A DNA stretch of 64,000 bases from Oceanicaulis sp. (GCA_020832735.1 JAFIEB010000112.1:22947-86946), one strand, 5' to 3'. Positions 16,720 through 26,424 are shown, counted from the first letter of the stretch. Translations and numbers: made by a program. Notes: generated from the letters alone by a model not told the origin.

Positions 16720-17777
16720 AGGACCTCATGACGATAGAAAGGGTTGCGCGCAGCTGGCCCCGCGTCAGCCTGATCGACGTCACCTTGAGGGATGGCGGGT
16801 TCAGGACGGGCTTTGACTGGACCGAGGACGAGATCGTCTGCGTATCGCACGCTGCCCTGCAGGCCGGCTGCGCATACGCGGAACTGGGCTATCTGGGCGG
16901 GGTCCCCGAACTCCACCATGCCGATGTGCGCGGGGTCAGCGCTGATCTGACTCCGGACGTGATCGCACGCGTCTCGGCCCGCGTGCGACCATCGCCAAGC
17001 CAAGGTGCGCTGTGCGCCATGATCCACCCCGCGCCGGCGCGTGCGCCGCAGCCTTTCCCAGCCCTGCGCCAGGCCGGTCTGGATATGGTGCGCCTCGTCT
17101 ATCATGACAGCTGGGCGGACTCATTCGACCGGATGGCGGATCAGGCCGGATCCGCAGGACTGAAAGTCTCGGGCAATCTCGCCCTGACGAGCCGCTACCG
17201 GCCCGAGGCGCTGGCCGCGGCGGCGCGCCGTATCGCGCCTCGCGTGGACATCCTTTATTTCGCAGACACATGCGGCGCGCTTCTGCCAGGCGAGATACAG
17301 AGCCTGACCGAAACCGCCTGCGGCCTCTGTGAAATCGGCTTCCATGGCCATGACTATCTGTCCATGGCCCTGTCCAACAGCCTGGCTGCGGCCCAGGCGG
17401 GCGCACGCTGGATCGACGCCTCTGTCCACGGCATTGGGCGGGGCGCCGGCAATCTCAGACTCGAACTCTGGCTCGCCCTGGCTCAGGCGCACAGCCCCGC
17501 CGGAGGCGCGTCGCTGGCCCGGCTTCTGCCGGCCCTGGACGCCATCGCGCGCAGGCTCGGCCCGCCGATGGCGCCAGACCTGGTCAGCCTGGTGTCAGGC
17601 GCGCTCAATCTGACGCCCCCGCAGGAGGATGACCTGCGGTCTCTGGCGCCAGGCGGTGACGGCGCTGCGCTGCGCGCTCTGGCCGCCCGGCTGCTCGAGC
17701 TGGGCGCCGAGGGCGCCACCATCTCGTCCGCCCTGCACGATTGCGCTGAGCCCGCGTTGCGCGGAGCTGAGACATGA
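16716..17777 (+). CDS. DRE-TIM metallolyase family (HMGL-like/4-hydroxy-2-oxovalerate aldolase-like)
   Basis: SLIDVTLRDGGFRTGFDW N-terminal motif, ILYFADTCGALLPGEI, IGFHGHDYLSMALSNSLAA; ATGA overlap with upstream gene. Confidence 0.85.
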   Translation: MKDLMTIERVARSWPRVSLIDVTLRDGGFRTGFDWTEDEIVCVSHAALQAGCAYAELGYLGGVPELHHADVRGVSADLTPDVIARVSARVRPSPSQGALCAMIHPAPARAPQPFPALRQAGLDMVRLVYHDSWADSFDRMADQAGSAGLKVSGNLALTSRYRPEALAAAARRIAPRVDILYFADTCGALLPGEIQSLTETACGLCEIGFHGHDYLSMALSNSLAAAQAGARWIDASVHGIGRGAGNLRLELWLALAQAHSPAGGASLARLLPALDAIARRLGPPMAPDLVSLVSGALNLTPPQEDDLRSLAPGGDGAALRALAARLLELGAEGATISSALHDCAEPALRGAET

Positions 17778-18844
17778 CGGCTCAAACCCGCAAACAGGAA
17801 AATACCGGCGACGTGCTGCATCCGATGGAGAGCTGTCTCGATTTGAGGTCGTTCGATCCCGAATTCATGAAATCATTCTTTCCCCTCGATACTCTGACGC
17901 AATCCTATCATCCTGAACTGCTGTTCGGTTACGCCGACACCCGGGGCGATGCGGACTTGCGCGAGGCCCTGTCGCGCCGCATCGGTCTGCCCCCCGATCA
18001 CATTCTGATCACCGACGGCGCATCCCAGGCTCTGTTTCTGAGCCTGCTGACAGGCCTGGAAGCTGGCGCTTCGGTCCTGACGCCCCGGCCTGCCTTTCCA
18101 GCCTATGCGCGCATGGCCGCCTATCGTGGGTGTCAGGCGCGGTACTACCCCTGCCAGCCCGATGCCGCAGGGCTCAGGGCCGCGCTCGACAGCACTAGCG
18201 AAAACTCCGGCTCAGGGCTGATCATCAATTCGCCTCACAACCCAACCGGGGCCATGCTTGACAGGCGAGCCCTTCAGGAGTGCCTCGAACACGCGTCAGA
18301 GCGCGGCGTTTTCACCATTTTTGACGACACCTATCACTGGATGAGCGGCGCGTGCGATCAGCTCACCAACCCTCTGGTTGGCGCCCGCGCCGGTATGCAC
18401 GCCGTCACGGTTGTCAGCCTTGGCAAATATCTGTGCATGCCGGGGCTCAGGCTTGGCTTCCTGGCGTCGCCTGACCGCCAGCTGATCGATGACATGACAG
18501 AAGCCAAGCGTCACCTCTCGCACGCCTCTTGTCCTGCCCACGAACGCCTGGCGCTGCGCCTCCTGACATCCTCAGACTGGGCCCGCGGACGCATGGAGTT
18601 GAAGGCCGAGCTGGAACGCCGCCGCGCCATCGCCGAAGCCGGCTTCAGGGTTCACAGCGCCAGACCCGCCGTCCCCGCGACAGGCTTCTACATCTATGCG
18701 TCCGGCATTGAGGGCCTGAAGCGGCTCAAGATCGCGGGAATCGAAGGGCGGATTTTCGCAGCCGGGCCTGACGAAGCCCGGTACTGCCTGGCCGCTGGTC
18801 CGGAGCGATGGCAGGCGCTCACCGCCGCCCTGGCGGCGCGTTAA
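17774..18844 (+). CDS. PLP-dependent aminotransferase class I/II
   Basis: LIINSPHNPTGAMLD, IFDDTYHWM, VVSLGKYLCMPGLRLGFLA; ATGA overlap with upstream gene. Confidence 0.87.
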   Translation: MTAQTRKQENTGDVLHPMESCLDLRSFDPEFMKSFFPLDTLTQSYHPELLFGYADTRGDADLREALSRRIGLPPDHILITDGASQALFLSLLTGLEAGASVLTPRPAFPAYARMAAYRGCQARYYPCQPDAAGLRAALDSTSENSGSGLIINSPHNPTGAMLDRRALQECLEHASERGVFTIFDDTYHWMSGACDQLTNPLVGARAGMHAVTVVSLGKYLCMPGLRLGFLASPDRQLIDDMTEAKRHLSHASCPAHERLALRLLTSSDWARGRMELKAELERRRAIAEAGFRVHSARPAVPATGFYIYASGIEGLKRLKIAGIEGRIFAAGPDEARYCLAAGPERWQALTAALAAR

Positions 18845-18950
18845 GCCCCCCAAAACCGCAAGGCGCAGGCCTTGAGGCGAGGCTTTGAAAGACCTGATGG
18901 AGCACGCTTGCCAACCTCTGCGGCCGTCACCCGCGCTCATCAAACCCCCG

Positions 18951-20642
18951 CTAAGCCAGGGCGAGGGCTGCGATCAGCAGGATCAGGGCCAGCAGCAGGG
19001 CGGGCAGGACCGCCGGCAATGCGGCTTCCGTCCGGTCGGCCAGATCGCCCAGCCGCAGGACGCGTTTCGAGACATGGACCTCCAGCAAGCGCGGCAACGT
19101 TTTTTCAGCCTGAGCAATGGCGCGCTGCAGCGATGATCCCATCGCGCTCAGCATGACCATTGCCGGAACCAGAAGGTCGCCCTGCGGCGCGCGCGGCGCG
19201 CTCAGGCGGGCGCGGTGCGCCAGCGCCGCCACAAGGACCGCCAGCGCCAGCGGCGCGGCGCCGGCCGCCAGGTTGTCCCATCGCCAGGCATAGCCCGCCG
19301 GCAGTCCGGACATCGCCCACACCGCCCACGGCAGGATCAGCGCGCCCGCGCCGAGAAGCATGACCGGAACCGAGCGCACACGCGGCGCCGGGGCGTGCGC
19401 GGCGCCGGAGGGGCGCACAACGGCCAGGAAATGGGCGAGCAGGAGCGCGGTGGTGAAGGCCGAGACGGTGATGAGCAGCGCGCTCGCCGGTCCCAGCGGC
19501 GCCTTCAGCGCCAGTTTGGCGAGCGCCCCGCCGGTCAGCGGCAATCCGGCGACCGAGAGGGCCACAACGCCCAAAACCGCGCGCAGGCGGAGGGCGGGTC
19601 TGCCCGAGGTCTCGGCCATCGCGCCTGCGCCAAGAAACAGGGCGCCCTTCGCAAGCCCGTGATGCAGAGCATAGATCGCGATGACCGCCATCAGCACGGA
19701 CGCGTCCAGACCCGCCGCCAGCCCGGCGCCGGCGCCAGCCAGCATCAGCCCCATCTGGCTGACTGTGGAATACGCCAGCACGGCCTTGGGATCGTCCTGG
19801 GTGAGGCCGTAGATCGCCGCCCCGAACGCGCCTGCAAAGCCCAGCGCGCCCAGCACCGCGCCGGCCGCCATATGACCGTCGCCAAACGGCAGGAAGGTGA
19901 GCAGGCCGAAAATCCCGGTCTTCACGATGGCGCCTGACAGCACGGCGGAGGCCGGGACGGGCGCCGCCGGGTGGGCGACGGGCAACCAGACATGCAAGGG
20001 CGCCAGGCCCGCCTTGACGCCAAACCCGATGATCAGGAGGACCAGGATGAGGCTCCGGTCGGGCGAAAGCCCGATCGCGTCGACGATCGCCTTGAGATCC
20101 GCCACGCCGCCGGCCGCGCCCGAGGCCAGGATCAATCCGGCCAGCAGGGCGGCCTCTCCCAGCACGGCCAGCGCGATATAGGCGACCCCGGCGTTGAGGG
20201 CCTTCTGACTGCGGTCATGAATGACCAGCGGAAACGCCATCAGCGAGACCAGCGCGAAAGCGACATAGAAGGTGATCGCGTCCGCGGCGAGAAAGACGCC
20301 GAGATTGCCCGCCAGGCAGAGATTCCAGAACAGGGCGAAATTGCCCGCCCGGTCCTTGCCGCGCATGGAGAAACGCGAATACAGCCCCGCCACAAGCCAC
20401 AACAGGCTCGCCCCGCCCAGGAACAGGGCGCCCGGCTCGCTCAGCGACAGCGACACGCCCAGCACCAGGTCGGGCAGAACCAGCACGTCATCGCGCGGCG
20501 CAAACAGCGCTGCGGCCAGACCCGGCGCCGGCGCGATCACCGCAAGGGTCAGGCTGCGGTCCCGGATGCCCGGCAGGGCGCTCAGGCCCGCCAGCACAAG
20601 CGGCAGGCCCACCGCCAGAGGGAGGAGCCAGATCGCGCTCAT
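18951..20642 (-). CDS. ND5/MrpD-like proton-translocating subunit
   Basis: Hydrophobic; GFGVKAGLAPLHVWLPVAHPAAPVPASAVLSGAIVKTG; AVLAYSTVSQMGLMLAG. Confidence 0.85.
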   Translation of the reverse strand: MSAIWLLPLAVGLPLVLAGLSALPGIRDRSLTLAVIAPAPGLAAALFAPRDDVLVLPDLVLGVSLSLSEPGALFLGGASLLWLVAGLYSRFSMRGKDRAGNFALFWNLCLAGNLGVFLAADAITFYVAFALVSLMAFPLVIHDRSQKALNAGVAYIALAVLGEAALLAGLILASGAAGGVADLKAIVDAIGLSPDRSLILVLLIIGFGVKAGLAPLHVWLPVAHPAAPVPASAVLSGAIVKTGIFGLLTFLPFGDGHMAAGAVLGALGFAGAFGAAIYGLTQDDPKAVLAYSTVSQMGLMLAGAGAGLAAGLDASVLMAVIAIYALHHGLAKGALFLGAGAMAETSGRPALRLRAVLGVVALSVAGLPLTGGALAKLALKAPLGPASALLITVSAFTTALLLAHFLAVVRPSGAAHAPAPRVRSVPVMLLGAGALILPWAVWAMSGLPAGYAWRWDNLAAGAAPLALAVLVAALAHRARLSAPRAPQGDLLVPAMVMLSAMGSSLQRAIAQAEKTLPRLLEVHVSKRVLRLGDLADRTEAALPAVLPALLLALILLIAALALA

Positions 20643-22120
20643 GGCAGATATGTCCGCTCTGCAATCAGCGTCGCCCAGCCCAGAGGGCTGAGCTCGAACC
20701 CGGCGAACAGGCCCGCGCCCAGCGCCGCGGCGGCGGTGAAGGCGCCGGGCAGGATCAGCATCCAGGTCCGGGTGGCCGCGAGCGCCTCAGGGCTTGGCAG
20801 CCCGCCGCCGGAGGGCTTCAGCCAGGCGCGGTAGATCAGCGGCAGGAAGTAGGCGGCGTTGAGCAGGCTTGAAGCGGCCAGCACCGCGATCACCCAGCTG
20901 GCGCCGGACTGATAAGCGCCGATGGCCAGATACCATTTGGACACGAAGCCTGCGACCGGCGGCGCGCCGATCATGCCCAGCGCTGCAATGGTGAAGGCGG
21001 TCATGGTGATCGGCATGCGCCGGCCGATCCCGTCCATCTGATCGACCTGTGAAATGCCTGCGCGCTCGGCCAGAATGCCTGCGCCGAAGAACAGCGTGAT
21101 CTTCATCAGGCCCTGGTGCACCAGATGGACCAGCCCACCGATCACGGCGAAGGGTCCAGCGAGGCTCGCCCCCAGCACGATGTAGCTGATCTGGCTGACC
21201 GTGGAGTAGGCCAGACGTTTCTTGATGTCGCTCTGGCGCAGGGCCTGCAGCGAACCGTAGACGATGGTCACAGAGGCCAGGATGGCGAGCGGTATGCCCA
21301 GGCCGAGCATGGCCACCGCTTCGATGCCGTAGACATCATAGATCACCCGCACCACGCCGAACGCGCCCGCCTTCACCACCGCCACCGCATGGAGCAGCGC
21401 GCTCACCGGCGCAGGCGCGGCCATGGCGGCCGGCAGCCAGGCATGAAGCGGTATCAGCGCCGCCTTGGCGCCCAGCCCGCCGATCAGCAGGACGAAGATG
21501 AGGCTCTGATCAAGCGTGTTGAAGCCTGACAGATCCGCGCCGGCCACGAACTCCACCGGTCCGGCCCCGCTCTCCAGCCACACAATCCCGGCCAGCAGGG
21601 CGGCGCTGCCCGCCAGCGTGTAGGCCAGATAGGTGCGCCCGGCCGCCATGGCTTTGGCCGTGCCGGTGTGAACCACCAGCGGCCAGGTCGCCAGGGTCAG
21701 CAATTCGTAGAAGATGAAAAAGGTGATCAGCGAGCCGGACATGGCGATGCCGCTCACAGAGACGACGCACAGATTGAAGAACAGGAAGAAGCGCGCCTGA
21801 TGCTTGGTGCCGGACAGATAGGCGATGGCGTAAACCGTGGTGGCCAGCCACAGCACCGCCGACAGCGTAATGAACAACAGGGCCAGCGCATCCAGCCGCA
21901 GGATCATGTCCAGGCCGGGCACGAAGGCGACGCGCCATTCATATTCCGTCCCCGCCGCAACCCCGGCCAGCGCAAAGGCGACAACGCCCAGCTTGAACAC
22001 GGCGAAGGCGATGTTGACGCCATTGCGCCAGATCGCGCGGCCGGGCAGCACCGCGCTGGCCAGGGCGGGAATGAGCGCGGCCAGGATCAGCAGCACGGGA
22101 ATGAGGACAGAGGGGCTCAT
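20639..22120 (-). CDS. mrpD: MrpD/MnhD-like subunit
   Basis: GLGAKAALIPLHAWLPAAMAAPAPVSALLHAVAVVKAG; KKRLAYSTVSQISYIVLG. Confidence 0.87.
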   Translation of the reverse strand: MSPSVLIPVLLILAALIPALASAVLPGRAIWRNGVNIAFAVFKLGVVAFALAGVAAGTEYEWRVAFVPGLDMILRLDALALLFITLSAVLWLATTVYAIAYLSGTKHQARFFLFFNLCVVSVSGIAMSGSLITFFIFYELLTLATWPLVVHTGTAKAMAAGRTYLAYTLAGSAALLAGIVWLESGAGPVEFVAGADLSGFNTLDQSLIFVLLIGGLGAKAALIPLHAWLPAAMAAPAPVSALLHAVAVVKAGAFGVVRVIYDVYGIEAVAMLGLGIPLAILASVTIVYGSLQALRQSDIKKRLAYSTVSQISYIVLGASLAGPFAVIGGLVHLVHQGLMKITLFFGAGILAERAGISQVDQMDGIGRRMPITMTAFTIAALGMIGAPPVAGFVSKWYLAIGAYQSGASWVIAVLAASSLLNAAYFLPLIYRAWLKPSGGGLPSPEALAATRTWMLILPGAFTAAAALGAGLFAGFELSPLGWATLIAERTYLP

Positions 22121-23598
22121 GATCCGGGATCCGCATCCTCGAGCCCAGCTTGACCCGCTTCGGGCAGGCCGATGACCATCAGGTCGTACGGGACCGCCGA
22201 GAACAGGCCGAGCGCCATCGCGGCCAGCCCCAATGCAAGCGGGGCGAGCGCCAGGAGGCGGTGCGGCGCGCGTGCAAGCTCAGGCGTCCCGGCGCCGGCG
22301 AACATGCGCGCCAGCGGCCGGAACAGATAGGCCGCCGCCAGAAGCCCGCCGGCCAGGATGACGGCGGCATAAGGCCACTGGCCTGACGCCAGCGCGGCGA
22401 TCAGCATCAGGTATTTGGCGATGAATCCGCCGCTGGGCGGCAGGCCCATCAGGGACACCGCGCACAAGGCGAAGGCCAGCGCAGTGACGGGCATGGCCCG
22501 GGCGAGGCCCTCGAGCCTGTCAATGCGTCCATCGCCGACGGCGTGGATCATCAGCCCGGCCGCCAGGAACAGCCCGGCCTTGGCCAGCATGTGGGCGCTG
22601 GCGTGAAACCCCATCGCCCCCCAGGCGCCCGCCGCCCAGGGCGTCGCCGCCTCGCCGCCGCCGGCCAGCGGAAACACCAGCAGGAGATAGCCCAGCTGGG
22701 CCACGGTTGAGTAGGCGATCAGGACTTTCAGACCCTGCTGGCGGAGCGCCAGCACCGAGCCGTAGAGCACGGCGGCCGCGCCCATTACGCCGAACAGGAG
22801 CGTGACAGCCGGATCCGACAGCCCGGGCAGAGCCTCGAACCAGACGCGCAGCAGGATCACGAATGAGGCCTTCACCACGAGGGCGGAGAGCAGCGCGCTG
22901 ATCGCCGGCGGCGCCGCGCCATGGGCGGGCGGCAGCCAGCCATGAAGCGGAAAGAGCGCCGTCTTCGCGATCAGTCCGGCCGAGATCAGCGCCGCGCCGG
23001 TCAGCACAGGGATGCGCGCCTCGCCCGCCCGCTCGCCGATCAGGGTGATGTCGAGCGTGCCTACCGATGCAAAGATCAGCACCACGCCGAGCAGATAGGC
23101 GAGTGATCCGGCAAGCGCGATCATCAGGTATCGCATCGCCGCGCGGCGCGACCCGAAAGCCGCGAGCGCGACGGCGGTCAGCGACAGGAGCTCTATCGCC
23201 ACATAGAGATTGAACAGATCGCGGCTGACGAGGACCGCGTTGAGGGCCGCCCAAAGCCCGTAGAACAGCGGCCAGAACGTGTAGCTGCGGGTGGTTTCGC
23301 GATCTGTGCGGCCATATGCGCCGAGCGCATAGAGCCCGGTGATCCCGGCGGTGATGGCGCTGGCCAGCAGCAGAGCCGCAGAGAGCCCGTCAGCCTCCAA
23401 CGCGATGCCGAGCGGGACGGGCCATCCCCCCAGCGGCCCGCCCCGGCCGCCTTCAAAGACACTGATCGCCAGCCATGCAGACAACCCGGTCATGAGCGGG
23501 GCGCACAGCCAGATCAGGCGCGGCGCCCGGCGCCCGGCGGCGAGGCTGGCCAGCATGAATACAAGAGGCAGGGCGACGAGCGCGAACAGCAGGGTCAC
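22117..23598 (-). CDS. mrpD: MrpD/MnhD-like subunit
   Basis: LIAKTALFPLHGWLPPAHGAAPPAISALLSALVVKAS; VLIAYSTVAQLGYLLL. Confidence 0.85.
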   Translation of the reverse strand: MTLLFALVALPLVFMLASLAAGRRAPRLIWLCAPLMTGLSAWLAISVFEGGRGGPLGGWPVPLGIALEADGLSAALLLASAITAGITGLYALGAYGRTDRETTRSYTFWPLFYGLWAALNAVLVSRDLFNLYVAIELLSLTAVALAAFGSRRAAMRYLMIALAGSLAYLLGVVLIFASVGTLDITLIGERAGEARIPVLTGAALISAGLIAKTALFPLHGWLPPAHGAAPPAISALLSALVVKASFVILLRVWFEALPGLSDPAVTLLFGVMGAAAVLYGSVLALRQQGLKVLIAYSTVAQLGYLLLVFPLAGGGEAATPWAAGAWGAMGFHASAHMLAKAGLFLAAGLMIHAVGDGRIDRLEGLARAMPVTALAFALCAVSLMGLPPSGGFIAKYLMLIAALASGQWPYAAVILAGGLLAAAYLFRPLARMFAGAGTPELARAPHRLLALAPLALGLAAMALGLFSAVPYDLMVIGLPEAGQAGLEDADPGS

Positions 23599-23933
23599 CG
23601 GTCAGACTCCCGGTCCTCGTCATCATCCCCATCATCATCCGCGTCATCGCCGCCGCTTTCGGCCAGGCGCACCGCCAGCGTGGCGGCGAAAGCGGTCAGC
23701 GCCAGCGCGACCACGATGCCGGTGATGATCAGGGCCTGGGGAACCGGATCGACCCCGCCGCCGACATAGCTCGCCCCCCCGAAGAGCAGGAAAATCCCGC
23801 TGCCGATCACATTGAAGGCGATCAGGCGGCGGATCGGAGCGCGCTGTATGATGAAGCCGTAAAACCCCAGCGCGACCAGCGCCGCGCCGGTCAGCGCGAA
23901 CAGGCTTGCCCGGTCCGCCAGCAGCTCCATCAT
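23595..23933 (-). CDS. mrpC: MrpC/MnhC (NuoK-like) subunit with acidic C-terminal tail
   Basis: ALVALGFYGFIIQRAPIRRLIAFNVIGSGIFLLF...DPVPQALIITGIVVALALTAFAATLAVRL; tail GGDDADDDGDDDEDRESDR. Confidence 0.88.
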   Translation of the reverse strand: MMELLADRASLFALTGAALVALGFYGFIIQRAPIRRLIAFNVIGSGIFLLFGGASYVGGGVDPVPQALIITGIVVALALTAFAATLAVRLAESGGDDADDDGDDDEDRESDR

Positions 23934-24859
23934 GGCGCCCGCCTTGCCGGTCCGGCGATCAGCAGCGCGAGGGTCGCCGCAATGGACAGCGTCAAGGCGT
24001 ATTCGATGACCAGGATCACGCTCTTGGCGTGGCCGTCCGGATAGCCCATCACGGCCCCCGCCGCCGCGCCGGCCAGTCCTGCGCCCAGAAACACCGCCGG
24101 ACCGGCGATGATCATGAGGCGCAGCGGGAGGCTGTTGAGGCGCGGCTCGTCCTGCAGGCCGGACAGGACGATGAGGATCCACACAGCCGCCAGCACCGTG
24201 CCCGCCTGAAAGGCGCCGCCCGGCGCGTCCGCGCCAACCCAGACCAGATAGACCGCAACCAGCAGGCCCGCAGGCGGCAGCAGCCGGCCGAAACTCGCCA
24301 TCACGCCGTCCGGCCGGGTCACGTGCCCGGGGCCGGGCACGCCGCCCCACACCCGCGTGCGCGTCAGCGACCAGACGGCGGCCAGCGCCGCTGTCAGCAC
24401 CAGCGTCTCCAGCAAGGTGTCATAGGCGCGAAAGCCCAGCAGCACGGCGTTGACCGGATTGCCCAGCTCCAGCCGGTCCTGATTGTCCACCACGGCCAGC
24501 GTCAGCCCGTCACCGCCAGGCAGGGAGATAACGGCCAGCGCGATCAGCCCGCCCAGCGCGCCCGCCCCCGCCACGGCCGCCAGCCTCAGAAAGACCGGCC
24601 GGGGCGCCTCGTCCTCCAGCCCGCCAGCATCCGCCAAGCCCTGCCAGGCTCCGATCAGCAGCACGCCGGTGACGCCCGCCCCGATGGCCGCTTCGGCGAG
24701 CGCCACATCCACCGCCCCCAGGATCAGCCAGGCCAGCGCCAGCAGCACGCCATAGACGACGTAAAACACGATGGCGCCGAACACATTGCGCCCGGTCACA
24801 GCCAGAACCGCCGCGCCCAGGATCAGGGCGCACAGGGCCAGGTCGAAGGCATGGCTCAC
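23930..24859 (-). CDS. DUF4040/MrpB-like fused subunit
   Basis: VFYVVYGVLLALAWLILGAVDVALAEAAIGAGVTGVLLIGA (DUF4040/MrpA C-term-like) followed by MrpB-like PAGLLVAVYLVWVGADAPGGAFQAGTVLAAV. Confidence 0.8.
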   Translation of the reverse strand: MSHAFDLALCALILGAAVLAVTGRNVFGAIVFYVVYGVLLALAWLILGAVDVALAEAAIGAGVTGVLLIGAWQGLADAGGLEDEAPRPVFLRLAAVAGAGALGGLIALAVISLPGGDGLTLAVVDNQDRLELGNPVNAVLLGFRAYDTLLETLVLTAALAAVWSLTRTRVWGGVPGPGHVTRPDGVMASFGRLLPPAGLLVAVYLVWVGADAPGGAFQAGTVLAAVWILIVLSGLQDEPRLNSLPLRLMIIAGPAVFLGAGLAGAAAGAVMGYPDGHAKSVILVIEYALTLSIAATLALLIAGPARRAP

Positions 24860-25146
24860 TCGCGCCCCTCCGCCTTGAGGGCGGCCCGCGCGACGAGCTG
24901 GGCCGCCATACCGGCGGCGAACAGGGCCAGCACCCAGACCAGCGCCAGCTTGGCCGCGATCCAGCCATCGCCCCAGTGCAGAGCCGCAGCGATCACGATG
25001 AATCCGAGCCCCAGATTATCCGCCTTGGTGAGCGCATGCAGGCGTGAATGGGTGTCGGGAAAGCGCAGCAATCCGATCGTTCCGGCGAAGTAGAAGAACA
25101 CGCCGAGCGCCAGCAGGGCCGCGATGATGGTCTCCATCACGCTCAT
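24856..25146 (-). CDS. mrpG: MrpG/MnhG subunit
   Basis: GTIGLLRFPDTHSRLHALTKADNLGLGFIVIAAAL. Confidence 0.9.
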   Translation of the reverse strand: MSVMETIIAALLALGVFFYFAGTIGLLRFPDTHSRLHALTKADNLGLGFIVIAAALHWGDGWIAAKLALVWVLALFAAGMAAQLVARAALKAEGRE

Positions 25147-25448
25147 GGCGCATCCGCTTCATCAGCTTCGGGATCGCCCGCGCCGGCAGGCGTCACGGTC
25201 TTGACGAAAGCCAGCGCCGCGAAGGCTGACAGGAGAGCCAGCACAAGCGCGACGTCCAGCATGGCCGGCTCGCTGCGCGCCGCCGCGATGAGCACAGCCA
25301 TGCCCACCCCACCCGAGCCGATCAGCTGGGCGCTCATCATCCGGTCGGCGCGCGACGGCCCGCGCCAGGCCCGGATCAGCGCGCCGGCCACCGAGAGCAA
25401 GACGCCGAGCGCGGCGAGCATGAACAGATCATCCATCATCGCGGCCAT
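25143..25448 (-). CDS. mrpF: MrpF/MnhF subunit
   Basis: LIRAWRGPSRADRMMSAQLIGSGGVGMAVLIA. Confidence 0.88.
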   Translation of the reverse strand: MAAMMDDLFMLAALGVLLSVAGALIRAWRGPSRADRMMSAQLIGSGGVGMAVLIAAARSEPAMLDVALVLALLSAFAALAFVKTVTPAGAGDPEADEADAP

Positions 25449-25947
25449 CCTCCCCGTCTTGCGAGACAGCGTCCTGGGAGAAGGCGCGTGCGAGGCGCCT
25501 TTCCTCGATCTTCAGGCGCTCTTCGGTGCGCGCAGTCACCTCCAGGCAATGAACCTTCAGACCCGCCGCATCACACCCCGCCGAGAGCGTGCCGGGCAGA
25601 AGGCTCGTCTCCGCCCCGTAAAGCGAGCGGGCGACCCCGTCTGTCATGCGCGTCTTCACCGAGATCCAGCCCGGCCTGACGGGCAGGCCTGGATGCAGGG
25701 CCCGCCAGGCCACATCGACCCCGCCCGACACCGAGCGCAACAGGAAGCCTGGCAACAGGGCCAGCACGCGCATCAGCCGCAATCGCCGCGGGCCGGGGGG
25801 CAAGAGGATCAGGCTCACGACCGCCGCCGCCGGAACCGCGAACAGGGCGGCGCCCAGGCCCGCAGCGCTGCCGCCGCTCAGCACGAGCCAGACCAGTGCG
25901 AACAGGGCGGCGCGCTTTGCAGCGATCAGCACGAATGGAAGGGACAC
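25429..25947 (-). CDS. mrpE: MrpE/MnhE subunit
   Basis: VDVAWRALHPGLPVRPGWISVKTRMTDGVARSLYGAETSLLPGTLSA; MnhE topology and operon position. Confidence 0.85.
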   Translation of the reverse strand: MSLPFVLIAAKRAALFALVWLVLSGGSAAGLGAALFAVPAAAVVSLILLPPGPRRLRLMRVLALLPGFLLRSVSGGVDVAWRALHPGLPVRPGWISVKTRMTDGVARSLYGAETSLLPGTLSAGCDAAGLKVHCLEVTARTEERLKIEERRLARAFSQDAVSQDGEDGRDDG

Positions 25948-26226
25948 AGCCGGGGCTCAACCTGTCTGATGCGGATTTAGTCAGTAAATCGAAGCGTCTG
26001 CCCGAAGGCAAATTCTGGCGCGGCCCGCCAGGTCAGCCGTGAACCATACCGGCGGATACCAACGCACGCCCGCCTCGCCCGGCTCAGGCCGGACCGCCTG
26101 CAAGATGCGCCCCTTGAGACGGGTGAGCAATGGGAGCGATTTGATTTCATTGCATCGCACAATATATTGCAAGCGCTGAGCCGCCATGATCTGGCAAATT
26201 CAACAAATGACCTAACGGAGCTTCAA

Positions 26227-26424
26227 GTGAAAATTACAATCAAACTGCTCGCCACGCTTCTTCTTGCCATCGTCATTATTTTTGCAGTTCAGAATATGGC
26301 GCTGGTTGAGGTGCGCTTCATGGTCTGGTCATTTGAAACCAACCGCGTACTGGTCATTGTGGGGCCCTTCATCCTGGGCGCGCTGTTCGGGCCGATGGTC
26401 TATCGCGCTTTCAAGCGGCGCTGA
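26227..26424 (+). CDS. LapA/DUF1049-like small membrane protein
   Basis: VKITIKLLATLLLAIVIIFAVQNMALVEVRFMVWSFETNRVLVIVGPFILGALFG; probable GTG start inside ORF 26167..26424. Confidence 0.65.
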   Translation: MKITIKLLATLLLAIVIIFAVQNMALVEVRFMVWSFETNRVLVIVGPFILGALFGPMVYRAFKRR

